Source: a bacterium (GTDB taxonomy: Bacteria; Pseudomonadota; Gammaproteobacteria; UBA6186; Azoamicaceae). Taken from it: a DNA stretch of 64,000 nt. Location: NCBI GenBank assembly GCA_027364575.1, contig DAHXPC010000003.1, positions 107,104 through 171,103 of the forward strand, in the 5' to 3' direction. Made by a program: the position numbers and the translations under genes. The notes under the pieces were generated by a model that was given only the letters and a program-made list of their open reading frames with translations, was not told the DNA's origin and ran no database searches. Shown here piece by piece: positions 37,482 to 44,537 of the stretch (position 1 is its first letter; the number at the start of each line of letters is the position of its first letter).

Positions 37482-39051
37482 TTAATTTTTTACCCTTTTC
37501 CAGGTTGGAACTGTTAAAATTAAGAATGATGGTATCACCCTTAGCGAGGATAAATGACTCTTCAATGGATACCTCGATGGTTTTTGCAATAGCTTTTGTT
37601 GAAATCCAATTCGGCACACAAAGAAAAGGGGATGAGAGTCCAGTAGAGCCAGTAATGGGGGGGTGAATTCCTAAACTAGAATTTTCAAATATTAGCTTAA
37701 ATTCATTTTTATTATTTTCGGTATGTACCCTAATAAAATTTCCTTTAGAATGCTCCATTGAGAATAACAATCTATTCAAGATCCCATTAAAAATTTGAAT
37801 TAAGACTATTTCTGAACATCTATAGACTAATTCCTCATCAAAGTGGGTAATGTCTATTTTGCATTCAATATCATGCAATTCTGGGCCAAAAATAATGCAT
37901 GCTTTATCAAAACAATTTTTCACATTAACCGTTTTTCTTGTATTTTCATGAGGATGACTATTCCTTAAAAACAACAATCTGGTTGTAGAGTTTTTAATAG
38001 TATTTAGCAAATTCCTAATCATTTGACCTGACATAAATATATCGTTGTTAAAATTGCTTAGAGAGTCTGTTGTTAATTGTGAAATTTTTTGCAAGTCATC
38101 ATCTAAAACTTTTGCTATGGTTTTGTTGATACTTCTTTCTAATTCAACACTTTTTTTGTGGATTTCAGTTATTTTTTTGAGTTTCCTGTTTTCTATATCT
38201 ATATCCTTTATAGAGTTTTCAAGTTTTAATATTGTATTTTTTTGATTTAAAAGCTTGGAAATCGTTTCTGGTTCGGTCTTTGTTTCTAAAATTTGGAAGC
38301 ACTTAACTAACAAGCGATTTTTTTTAAAATTTGCTATGGCGTTCAAAGCTAAGCCGGCAAACAGAGTTGATATTTGTACCAAAGATATCAATAAAATCTC
38401 GTAAGATTTTTTAGTTATATTGTGGAGATATTGAAAATCATTTTGGAAAATGGCATTTTCAGACACAAATTCTTCTGATAGGAATTTATTTGTTTCTGAC
38501 AAGGATGGTAAGTTAATGGATTTAAGTCCAGTTTTTTCCAGCAACCGAATTTTAAATGGAGAAAGCATGTTTAAGGGAAAAGAGAGAATGAAAGTATTGA
38601 GGGAGTTATTTGTCGTATATACTATGGAGATGGTTTCTTCTTCCTCAGATGAAGTATCGGAATATAAAATGGTTTTTGTTGTATATTTTTTTGACAGTAT
38701 TTCTACAAAGTATAGTTGATTATTAATTGTAGAATGTATTCCAAGAGAGTTGAATAATTTTCCATCTCTAATAATAGACATCCTAGCGTTATTGAGTATC
38801 AAATCATTGTCAAGGATTAAATTGTACCCATAATGGAGCGATAATAATTTTTGGGCCTCTTCAAGGCTAGCTTTTTCATTAAGGCTACTCGCTGTAAAGA
38901 TAATTAATTTTTTGAGTGTTTTTATAGTTTCTAAAACAGCTTGATCGTTTTTTGCTATACTTTTTTCAAAAAAATAATATGCTTTGATATAGGAGAAAAA
39001 AAGGGAAGAGAGAAAAATTGTCAATAGGACAAGAAAGTATTTAACTTTCAA
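37456..39051 (-). CDS. Membrane histidine-kinase-like protein, apparently catalytically degenerate
   Basis: 531 residues with two membrane segments (about 5-27 and 218-240) enclosing a periplasmic sensor domain, then a coiled coil (270-320) and a region laid out like a DHp-HATPase module. At the expected phosphoacceptor site the sequence reads AKVLDDDLQKISQL, with Asp in place of the His-Glu/Asp pair. The N-box-like EIVLIQIFNGILNRL is recognisable, but the D-x-G-x-G box is replaced by FENSSLGIHPP. It probably transmits a signal without phosphotransfer. Overlaps the XRE gene by 11 bases and the STAND gene by 26. Confidence 0.68.
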   Translation of the reverse strand: MKVKYFLVLLTIFLSSLFFSYIKAYYFFEKSIAKNDQAVLETIKTLKKLIIFTASSLNEKASLEEAQKLLSLHYGYNLILDNDLILNNARMSIIRDGKLFNSLGIHSTINNQLYFVEILSKKYTTKTILYSDTSSEEEETISIVYTTNNSLNTFILSFPLNMLSPFKIRLLEKTGLKSINLPSLSETNKFLSEEFVSENAIFQNDFQYLHNITKKSYEILLISLVQISTLFAGLALNAIANFKKNRLLVKCFQILETKTEPETISKLLNQKNTILKLENSIKDIDIENRKLKKITEIHKKSVELERSINKTIAKVLDDDLQKISQLTTDSLSNFNNDIFMSGQMIRNLLNTIKNSTTRLLFLRNSHPHENTRKTVNVKNCFDKACIIFGPELHDIECKIDITHFDEELVYRCSEIVLIQIFNGILNRLLFSMEHSKGNFIRVHTENNKNEFKLIFENSSLGIHPPITGSTGLSSPFLCVPNWISTKAIAKTIEVSIEESFILAKGDTIILNFNSSNLEKGKKLNENVYALS

Positions 39052-39487
39052 AATCTTCTTCCTTTGCTATAAATTTTTTTGTAGACCATTTGACAAATCG
39101 TTCATCAATATATTCCTGACCGGACTCTCTAGCAAATTGATAGATTTCTTGTGCACACTTATAAAAATTAGAAGCAGGGACGTTAATTTCATTGCTCATT
39201 AAGTGTTCAGCTAGCCTATTAGCAGCTTCAACACATAACTTGTAGTTTGTTTCATTGGAAGGGATCACTTTGTCCTGTGGGCAAGGTTCTAAAATGAGGT
39301 ATTCAATTGTACATCCTAAGTTTTTAGCTATAGTGCTGATAAGTTCAATGGAAGGATTTTTTGATCTTCCATGAATGATATTAGAAACCGCAGATTTTCC
39401 TAAGCCCGAGGCTTTTTCAAATTCGGTTATTGTCAGTTTCTTTTGTTTAAGTAACAGAGAAATTTTTTGTGAAAGTGCATTTGCCAT
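39041..39487 (-). CDS. XRE-family transcriptional regulator
   Basis: From ATG 39487 (TGGAG six bases upstream), 148 residues. The helix-turn-helix spans about residues 6-62: KISLLLKQKKLTITEFEKAS, GLGKSAVSNIIHGRS and IELISTIAKNLGCTIEYLI. The C-terminal half (ANRLAEHLMSNE, FYKCAQEIYQFARESG) is helical, of unknown role. First gene of the XRE-HK-STAND-DHH operon, and the likely ligand of the dyads just upstream. Confidence 0.85.
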   Translation of the reverse strand: MANALSQKISLLLKQKKLTITEFEKASGLGKSAVSNIIHGRSKNPSIELISTIAKNLGCTIEYLILEPCPQDKVIPSNETNYKLCVEAANRLAEHLMSNEINVPASNFYKCAQEIYQFARESGQEYIDERFVKWSTKKFIAKEEDFES

Positions 39488-39507
39488 CAAAATCTCCATA
39501 TTGACAC

Positions 39508-39560
39508 TACGCAAAATATGCGTAACAATACGCATTGTTAGATTACATTAGCGCAATGTA
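39508..39560. promoter_or_regulatory. Dyad cluster between XRE and LuxR genes (candidate operator)
   Basis: TACGCA (39508-39513), TGCGTA (39519-39524) and TACGCA (39529-39534) form two alternating inverted repeats with 5- and 4-base gaps. AACAAT-ACGC-ATTGTT overlaps the third half-site, and TACATT-AGCGC-AATGTA follows at 39544-39560. The position, 20-70 bases upstream of the XRE start, is that of an autoregulatory operator and divergent promoter. Confidence 0.65.
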
Positions 39561-39702
39561 TTTGTAAAGTAACATTTTTTAAACATATGAGTCAACAAAC
39601 ATATTTTTGGCAAGAGCTTATATTGGAAGTGAGTTTACCAACAATTTCTTTATGACAGTCATGGCGTTGGTAGTTTTCAATGCACATGAGGAGAGAAGGT
39701 AT

Positions 39703-40002
39703 ATGGAAAAGATAGATATAGATAAGGAATGCCTTCATGTAGAGCTTGCGTTTAACTTAAAGGAAGGTTCTCATCGTTTATTGACAACGAAAGAATCAAT
39801 CATCGCTTCTTATTTAATTCTCGATTATACAGTCAATGATATCGCTATACTTCTTTGCCGATCGAAAAATACTATAAAAAAACACATTAAGAATATGAAG
39901 AAAAAATGTAATTGTGCGACACAAACAAAATTTGGCGCAATTCTACAAAATTTTATTAAAAATAACCCTCAGGGTTATAGACATCATAAACCAATGGAGT
40001 AA
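39703..40002 (+). CDS. LuxR-type HTH protein (single domain)
   Basis: From ATG 39703 (GAGGAGAGAAGG upstream), 99 residues. The GerE/LuxR helix-turn-helix is LTTKESIIASYLILDYTVNDIAILL, abridged here, followed by CRSKNTIKKHIKNMKKKCNC. No sensor or receiver domain is attached. The frame is open to a TTG at 39607, but the later ATG has the better site. Divergent from the XRE operon and a likely partner of the receiver protein at 40301. Confidence 0.75.
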   Translation: MEKIDIDKECLHVELAFNLKEGSHRLLTTKESIIASYLILDYTVNDIAILLCRSKNTIKKHIKNMKKKCNCATQTKFGAILQNFIKNNPQGYRHHKPME

Positions 40003-40300
40003 ATTTAACTTGTAGTCGTGATGCATGAGGCCAGAGAGAAAATAGGTTGGGTGGAAATATTTCGAGGAGGTTATGTTGATGGTTTTATCGTGAGATACAA
40101 ACATTAAGAAGAAATTTAGATGTCAGGCTAGGTAAGTTTATCCGCATGGAAATTCAGAACTAATCGACAGCTTAGATCAAAAAAATCTATTGAAATAGCG
40201 GCAGGAATTGAAAAATTATCTGTTGATAATACATGTAGATATCTTCGCAGAATGTGGGGTAGACAATTTTTTCATAATTTAATTGTGTAAAAGGTGTGTT
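40003..40300. other. Intergenic stretch without a supported gene
   Basis: 298 bases. A short frame ending at TAA just before the receiver gene reads SIEIAAGIEKLSVDNTCRYL and more, without a start or ribosome site; it may be a coding remnant. AAAAGG for the receiver gene lies at the right edge. Nothing else is seen. Confidence 0.4.
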
Positions 40301-40693
40301 ATGTCAAGAATCCAATATTGTAATAATCGTTTTCCGAAAACAGCACCAAGTGTCCTATTAGTAGAAGATGATGCTTTAATTCAATTGGCACATCAGAGAT
40401 TGTTAGAGTCAATAGGATGTGATATTGAGGTTGCGTCTGATGGAAAACAAGCATTAATCATGACAGACAAATATCATTATGACTTGATTTTAATGGATAT
40501 TGGATTGCCAGATATGAGCGGGAAGGAAGTTGTTAAAGTACTGCGTTCCCAATTAAAAAACAAAGATACGCGCATTGTGATTGTTACAGCTCAATCAGAA
40601 GACTGTATGCATCAAGACTTCTTGGCTAGTGTAGAAAAAGTCATTGATAAACCAATTGATTACCAAACGTTGAAAAACTTAGTTTTTAAATAG
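40301..40693 (+). CDS. Stand-alone response-regulator receiver domain (CheY-like)
   Basis: 130 residues. Receiver signature is complete: VLLVEDDALIQLAHQRLL (acidic pair), LILMDIGLPDMSG (phosphoacceptor Asp), IVIVTAQS (Thr) and KVIDKPID (Lys). No output domain. ATG 40301 has AAAGG six bases upstream. Such single-domain receivers relay or sink phosphate; the only kinase-like protein nearby (37456-39051) appears inactive, so its phosphodonor may be a host-chromosome kinase. Confidence 0.88.
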   Translation: MSRIQYCNNRFPKTAPSVLLVEDDALIQLAHQRLLESIGCDIEVASDGKQALIMTDKYHYDLILMDIGLPDMSGKEVVKVLRSQLKNKDTRIVIVTAQSEDCMHQDFLASVEKVIDKPIDYQTLKNLVFK

Positions 40694-41044
40694 CACAATA
40701 GAGAATTCTTTTATTTAAAAAATTAATCACCTGAAAAGGAGTTTAAATTTCTAAGTATTTTTATTGTTATAGAGATTAAATTTCCTGATCTAACTTATTT
40801 ATATACCAGGAACGCTATTCCATTTAGATCCTAATCCTGGCAAGCGTTTTTAAACATCCTATTGTTCCTCATAAAATTTCTTAATTTTTAACAACTTCAA
40901 TGTGTCGTTGGGAACTGAAAAACGACAATTTATGGTCGTTTTTTTTGTGAATTGACGTTTGAAAGTGGTGTGACGATGGATCTCTTGAAAGAGGAGAGAA
41001 AATAGCAGCCACCTAGTCACTTAGGAATTTGTTGGAGCATTAGG
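40694..41044. other. Intergenic region with a terminator-like hairpin
   Basis: 351 bases, AT-rich, with no supported gene. The one clear element is the hairpin at 40918-40946, listed separately. GGAG seven bases before GTG 41045 serves the next gene. Confidence 0.5.
40918..40946 (+). terminator. Terminator-like hairpin after the receiver gene
   Basis: AAAAACGAC (40918-40926) pairs with GTCGTTTTT (40935-40943) across an 8-base loop, and the T-run continues to 40946. An overlapping alternative (GTCGTT at 40904 pairing with AACGAC) exists. Shares the CGAC/GTCG core with other dyads of this element. Confidence 0.65.
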
Positions 41045-41917
41045 GTGCTTTTCCATACACAAGACAAATATCAGATCCGCCATCAAGCTTTGCTTGAAGC
41101 GATCCGTTTTTGTGGGGGTGTAACAACTTTTAGCAAATTGCTGAATGTATTTCGAACGCGTGTTAGCAATTGGCTTAATCAATCAGAGACTAATATTCCC
41201 TATGAGTATGTATTATTGATCGAGGAACTCACGCAAGTGAGTATTGAACGCCTATCCCCCTTTACGGAAAGTATTAATAAAATGGTTAGGCGTTGGCAGA
41301 CTAAAGGCAAGGTACGAAGTGTTGAGGTATTGATTGACGCAATCACTATTAAAGAACCCTTGTATGGCGGAGTGTCAGAAGAAGCTCATTCTATTATTAT
41401 TGGTACGGATGGTGTATTGATTAGTGGCTTATCAGAGTTAAGAGACTATGAATCAGTTGCTAAGCAGAGGGTGTCTGTCACCATTGTCGATTTGGACTCT
41501 CTATTATTAGAGTTTAGAACAATAGAGGACATCAATATTGATTTATTAACAAGTGAGAGGGTTGCCATTGGCCTTCGATTAGGGAAATTATTGCGCAATT
41601 ATCAGAGTCGACGCAGTGATTTTGGACAACAATCTCAAATTTTTCAAAAAAGTGTTGAATCTTCCCCCTCACTTTGTCGCATTTGCGACAAAGTTAAGAG
41701 CAGAAATGACGCTAAAATTGCCAAACTCATCGGTTTCATGAGTAAAGATACCTACTATCGTGCTAAGAAAGTTTATCTTCAGGGGGGTGTCGATCTGATT
41801 TCGGCACTTGATCGCAAAGAGATCTCTATTGGGATGGCCGCTAAAATTGCGAAGCTCCCAATGGACCAACAACGCCACTTGATCCCAAAGAAGAGAACAA
41901 TGAGCATTCCAAAATAA
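41045..41917 (+). CDS. YdaS-type HTH fused to ParB-like partition domain
   Basis: 290 residues from GTG 41045. Residues 10-75 look like a YdaS/Cro-type HTH (AIRFCGGVTTFSKLLNVFRT, VSNWLNQSE, IPYEYVLLIEELT). Residues 88-185 resemble the ParB N-terminal domain (VEVLIDAITIKEPLYG, GTDGVLISGLSELRDYESVA, LLTSERVAIGLRLGKLL). Residues 220-285 match the ParB HTH (AKIAKLIGFMSKDTYYRAKKV, DLISALDRKEISIGMAAKIA, LPMDQQRHLI). The element is thus likely to have a partition or regulatory system. No ParA is in the window. The twin palindrome lies inside this gene. Confidence 0.75.
   Translation: MLFHTQDKYQIRHQALLEAIRFCGGVTTFSKLLNVFRTRVSNWLNQSETNIPYEYVLLIEELTQVSIERLSPFTESINKMVRRWQTKGKVRSVEVLIDAITIKEPLYGGVSEEAHSIIIGTDGVLISGLSELRDYESVAKQRVSVTIVDLDSLLLEFRTIEDINIDLLTSERVAIGLRLGKLLRNYQSRRSDFGQQSQIFQKSVESSPSLCRICDKVKSRNDAKIAKLIGFMSKDTYYRAKKVYLQGGVDLISALDRKEISIGMAAKIAKLPMDQQRHLIPKKRTMSIPK
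41671..41694. repeat. 24-base palindrome, copy 2 (inside the YdaS-ParB gene)
   Basis: Arms ACTTTGTCGCA and TGCGACAAAGT around TT: the exact reverse complement of 33995-34018. It falls in the linker between the ParB N-terminal and HTH parts, encoding LCRICDKV. Confidence 0.85.
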
Positions 41918-42100
41918 GATCTTGAGCCCAAGCTCTCAAGTGGTGAATTTTCAAAAAATACAGGCTTAAATTTTTAGCAAAGCTCTTTCATTGAGTACTC
42001 CAGTATTTCACAAAAAAATCAATTTTAACAATAAGATAGAATTTTTACCCTGCCTCTGTCAGAAGCATTTTTTGTATGTGTCACTCAACTTTAAATAAAA

Positions 42101-42180
42101 ATGCATTTGCATGCATATGCATGTACGTGCATGCATGGGGGGAAGGGAAAGGAATGGAAAAGGAAAGGAAGGGAAAGGAA
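42101..42180. repeat. Alternating ATGCAT segment followed by polypurine tract
   Basis: 42101-42136 is nearly pure purine-pyrimidine alternation (repeats of TGCATGCA and TGCATGTACG), and 42137-42180 is 43 purines out of 44 (GGAAAGGAA-type repeats). Such tracts are candidates for Z-DNA, triplex or DNA-unwinding behaviour. The segment sits 257 bases upstream of the replication-like gene. Confidence 0.7.
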
Positions 42181-42312
42181 TAACTATTGTCGTATTCAAG
42201 ATGCGACCCTGTGTTGATGAGCATCATTTGATGACTTTCTGAATATTGAAGAGAAGCAGGCATGCCCCATTTTAAGAAAAGTCATTCAACAAAATATTTC
42301 CGCTATGCAAAA

Positions 42313-42328
42313 CGACAATTCGTTGTCG
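42313..42328. promoter_or_regulatory. Dyad CGACAA-TTCG-TTGTCG
   Basis: Perfect 6-base arms around a TTCG tetraloop, sharing the GACAA/TTGTC core with the dyads at 33788-33817, 33995-34018 and 41671-41694. No T-run follows, so a protein-binding site or RNA tetraloop is likelier than a terminator. Confidence 0.5.
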
Positions 42329-42436
42329 CTGTCTTCTGCCTTAATGACTCATAGGGGATGTTAAGGCCAGCTCTTTTGTTGTTACAGCCTTAGCAATATC
42401 AATTGAGAGATAAGCAGATACAGGAGTGACATTATC

Positions 42437-43582
42437 ATGGAGCCCAGAATTCGAACGGTAAAACCTGAGTTATTTAAACATGAAGATTTATTTGAGGCAG
42501 AACATACGTCTCAGTTGCCTTTGCGATTAGCCTTTATTGCATTGTTTGGCTATTGCGATCGAGAAGGGCGTTTTTGTTGGAGACCTAGGCGTTTAAAAGT
42601 AGAGCTACTCCCTTACGACGATGTTGATATGACTAAGATATTAGACGCCTTAGAACAGTACGGTTTTATTAAGAAGTATGAACACCAAGGGGATTTTTAT
42701 GGATGCATCCCCTCTTGGTTAAATCATCAACGTATTGATTCTCACGCGGCAAAGAGTCGATATCCAGGGATCAATGATGCAATTCCCCTCCAGGCAGAAA
42801 ACGCAAATCTACAAACTGAAATTAAGGCACACGCTTCTGCTATCGATAAGAGCTTTAAGCCAAATACCACAAGTGTTTGCTTAGATGAGAGTTGTGGCAT
42901 TAAGCATAGGCTTCAAAGTGAGGATCCAGTGGTTATCGATGCACTCTATCAAGGATCAGATTATCAAAGAATACATGTGGAAGTTTTCTCTGATATTGCG
43001 CCCTTTTCAGTAACAGAACATCACTCAACAAGGGAAATGAATGTGCCAAATGAGAAAGAGTTTGCTAAGGCTTCGACTTTACGTTCGCTTTCTGAAATGC
43101 CTTCAATGCTTGAAGGGCGTGTGTTGGAACGATCCCAGGCAAAATCTAAGGAGCGGAGTACCACAGTGCATGACCCTGTTGTCGCATCCAACAGACAGTC
43201 AGGAGAAAGCAGTACCATAACCCAAATTTTTGAGCATTGGAAGAAAGCGATGAATCATCCCAATGCCAAACTAGATCCTAAACGCAAATCCTTGATTGCT
43301 AAAGCATTAAGTTTTGGCTATGAGTGTGGGCAGCTTTGTCAGGCTATCAGTGGATGCAGTGTTACGCCACACAACATAGGGGATAACGATCGAGGTCAAC
43401 GTTATGATGGTCTACATATCATTTTGAGAGATAGCGATCAAATCGATCGATTTATTTTTAACTATCAACATCCACCTCGTCCAATCACAGAAGCCGATAG
43501 AAGAACAAAGGCTAATGTGCACACTTTGCAAGCCTGGATAGATCAAAAAATGGCAGAGGGGGTAGCGCATGGAAACGCATGA
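42437..43582 (+). CDS. Phage-type replication initiation protein (helix-turn-helix)
   Basis: 381 residues. The N-terminal domain matches phage replisome-organiser proteins: RIRTVKPELFKHEDLFEAEH, LPLRLAFIALFGYCDREGRF, RLKVELLPYDDVDMTKILDALE, YGFIKKYE and IPSWLNHQRIDSHAA. A low-complexity linker leads to a C-terminal helical region (IFEHWKKAMNHPNAKLDPKR, KALSFGYECGQLCQAISG) as in DnaT/O-like proteins that bring helicase to an origin. Overlaps the next gene by 14 bases. Confidence 0.75.
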   Translation: MEPRIRTVKPELFKHEDLFEAEHTSQLPLRLAFIALFGYCDREGRFCWRPRRLKVELLPYDDVDMTKILDALEQYGFIKKYEHQGDFYGCIPSWLNHQRIDSHAAKSRYPGINDAIPLQAENANLQTEIKAHASAIDKSFKPNTTSVCLDESCGIKHRLQSEDPVVIDALYQGSDYQRIHVEVFSDIAPFSVTEHHSTREMNVPNEKEFAKASTLRSLSEMPSMLEGRVLERSQAKSKERSTTVHDPVVASNRQSGESSTITQIFEHWKKAMNHPNAKLDPKRKSLIAKALSFGYECGQLCQAISGCSVTPHNIGDNDRGQRYDGLHIILRDSDQIDRFIFNYQHPPRPITEADRRTKANVHTLQAWIDQKMAEGVAHGNA

Positions 43583-44216
43583 TATCTCTAAATTTACAAC
43601 GTTGATGGCTGGCATTGGAGAGTTGTATGCGAAAACCATCTCAGCACAGTTGATAGATATTTATTGGCAAGTCCTTAAGTCCTATGAGATCCAAGATGTG
43701 CAGCTTGCCTTTCATTCCCATATTCAGAACCCTGATTGTGGGCAATATTTTCCAAAGCCTGCTGACGTGTTGAGATTTATTGAGGGCAGTGGTGAGACCA
43801 AAGCTTTGCAAGCTTGGGCAGTCGTTGAAAAGGCGATCTATTTGGTTGGGAAGTATCAAAGTCTCGCCTTTGACGATCCGCTTATTCATGCCGTGCTTGA
43901 AGATATGGGGGGTTGGGTACAACTTTGTGCCATAACGCTTGAGGATATGCCTTTTAGAGCTAATGAGTTTCAGAAACGATATATGGGCTTTGTGCAGAGA
44001 AGACCCAATCGATATCCTCCGTATTTACTGGGCATAACAGAATTTGAGAATAGCAAAAATGGTTATGAAGTTAAAGCTCCTTTACTGATTGGTAACGCAC
44101 AAAAAGCAGCACAAGTGATCCGAGGAGGAGGGGGTTGTGCGCTTGAAATACAGGAACAAGGGCGTGTTGTCGCTAAATTGCTTGCCTCCTTAACAGAACC
44201 TAAGGAGAAACACTAA
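43569..44216 (+). CDS. Replication-associated protein, DUF6475-like
   Basis: 215 residues, pattern of phage replication accessory proteins: LMAGIGELYAKTISAQLIDI, YWQVLKSYEIQDVQLAFHSH, CGQYFPKPADVLRFIEG, and DPLIHAVLEDMGGWVQLC. No catalytic motif. Its ATG overlaps the preceding gene by 14 bases, and its TAA overlaps the next ATG by one, so the three are one translational unit. Confidence 0.65.
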   Translation: METHDISKFTTLMAGIGELYAKTISAQLIDIYWQVLKSYEIQDVQLAFHSHIQNPDCGQYFPKPADVLRFIEGSGETKALQAWAVVEKAIYLVGKYQSLAFDDPLIHAVLEDMGGWVQLCAITLEDMPFRANEFQKRYMGFVQRRPNRYPPYLLGITEFENSKNGYEVKAPLLIGNAQKAAQVIRGGGGCALEIQEQGRVVAKLLASLTEPKEKH

Positions 44217-44428
44217 TGGCGACAGTTCTAACAGTGCGGCAAAAGCAAATTGGACTTTGTCTGTTATCCGGGATGTCTCTCAAAGAAATTGCGCGTCGAT
44301 ATGAAGTGTCTGTGCATACGGTGAGAGATCACCAAAATATTATCAAGGCGAAATTATCTTGTCGCAATGCTTATCAGATGGGCTATCTATTGGGATTTTT
44401 TTTACAAAAGAATAAAAAATTACCATGA
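44216..44428 (+). CDS. Small LuxR-type HTH protein at the head of the tra operon
   Basis: 70 residues made almost wholly of a GerE/LuxR helix-turn-helix: LTVRQKQIGLCLLSGMSLKEI, abridged, then ARRYEVSVHTVRDHQNIIKAKL. No receiver domain. Start overlaps the upstream stop (TAATG), and AAGGAG precedes it. Its place before traA suggests control of transfer genes. Confidence 0.82.
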   Translation: MATVLTVRQKQIGLCLLSGMSLKEIARRYEVSVHTVRDHQNIIKAKLSCRNAYQMGYLLGFFLQKNKKLP

Positions 44429-44537
44429 AAATCACCCTTTTGAGGGTGACCACTCTCACATTTGAGGATAGTAATGTTGAAAAGTCTGAGGATATGATGG
44501 GTTATAGGTTTTGTAGTTTTAGATCGAGGAGGAAGTA
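44429..44537 (+). promoter_or_regulatory. Leader of the transfer operon: hairpin, repeated TGAGGATA, tiny ORFs
   Basis: CACCCT-TTTG-AGGGTG (44434-44449) makes a short hairpin. TGAGGATA occurs at 44463 and 44487, and GAGGAGG serves traA, so three GGA motifs lie in 75 bases. Two tiny frames follow each other: ATG 44474 to TGA 44497 (MLKSLRI) and ATG 44494 to TAA 44538 (MMGYRFCSFRSRRK), the latter overlapping the traA ATG. Confidence 0.5.

Larger units (their letters stand above)
41918..42436. other. 519-base non-coding region before the replication-like genes
   Basis: No supported gene. It contains a CTTGAG/CTCAAG dyad just after the ParB-like gene, an alternating ATGCAT stretch with a purine tract (42101-42180), a CGACAA-TTCG-TTGTCG hairpin (42313-42328) and AGGAG before ATG 42437. 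The layout suggests a replication origin or control region. Confidence 0.5.

Noticed and set aside
40139..40289. Short frame reading SIEIAAGIEKLSVDNTC before the receiver gene
   Set aside because: About 50 codons without start or ribosome site; at most a remnant, so mentioned only in the intergenic entry.
42081..42263. Minus-strand 60-codon frame across the ATGCAT/polypurine tract
   Set aside because: Its residues simply translate the low-complexity DNA (His/Met/Ala and Phe/Ser/Pro runs).
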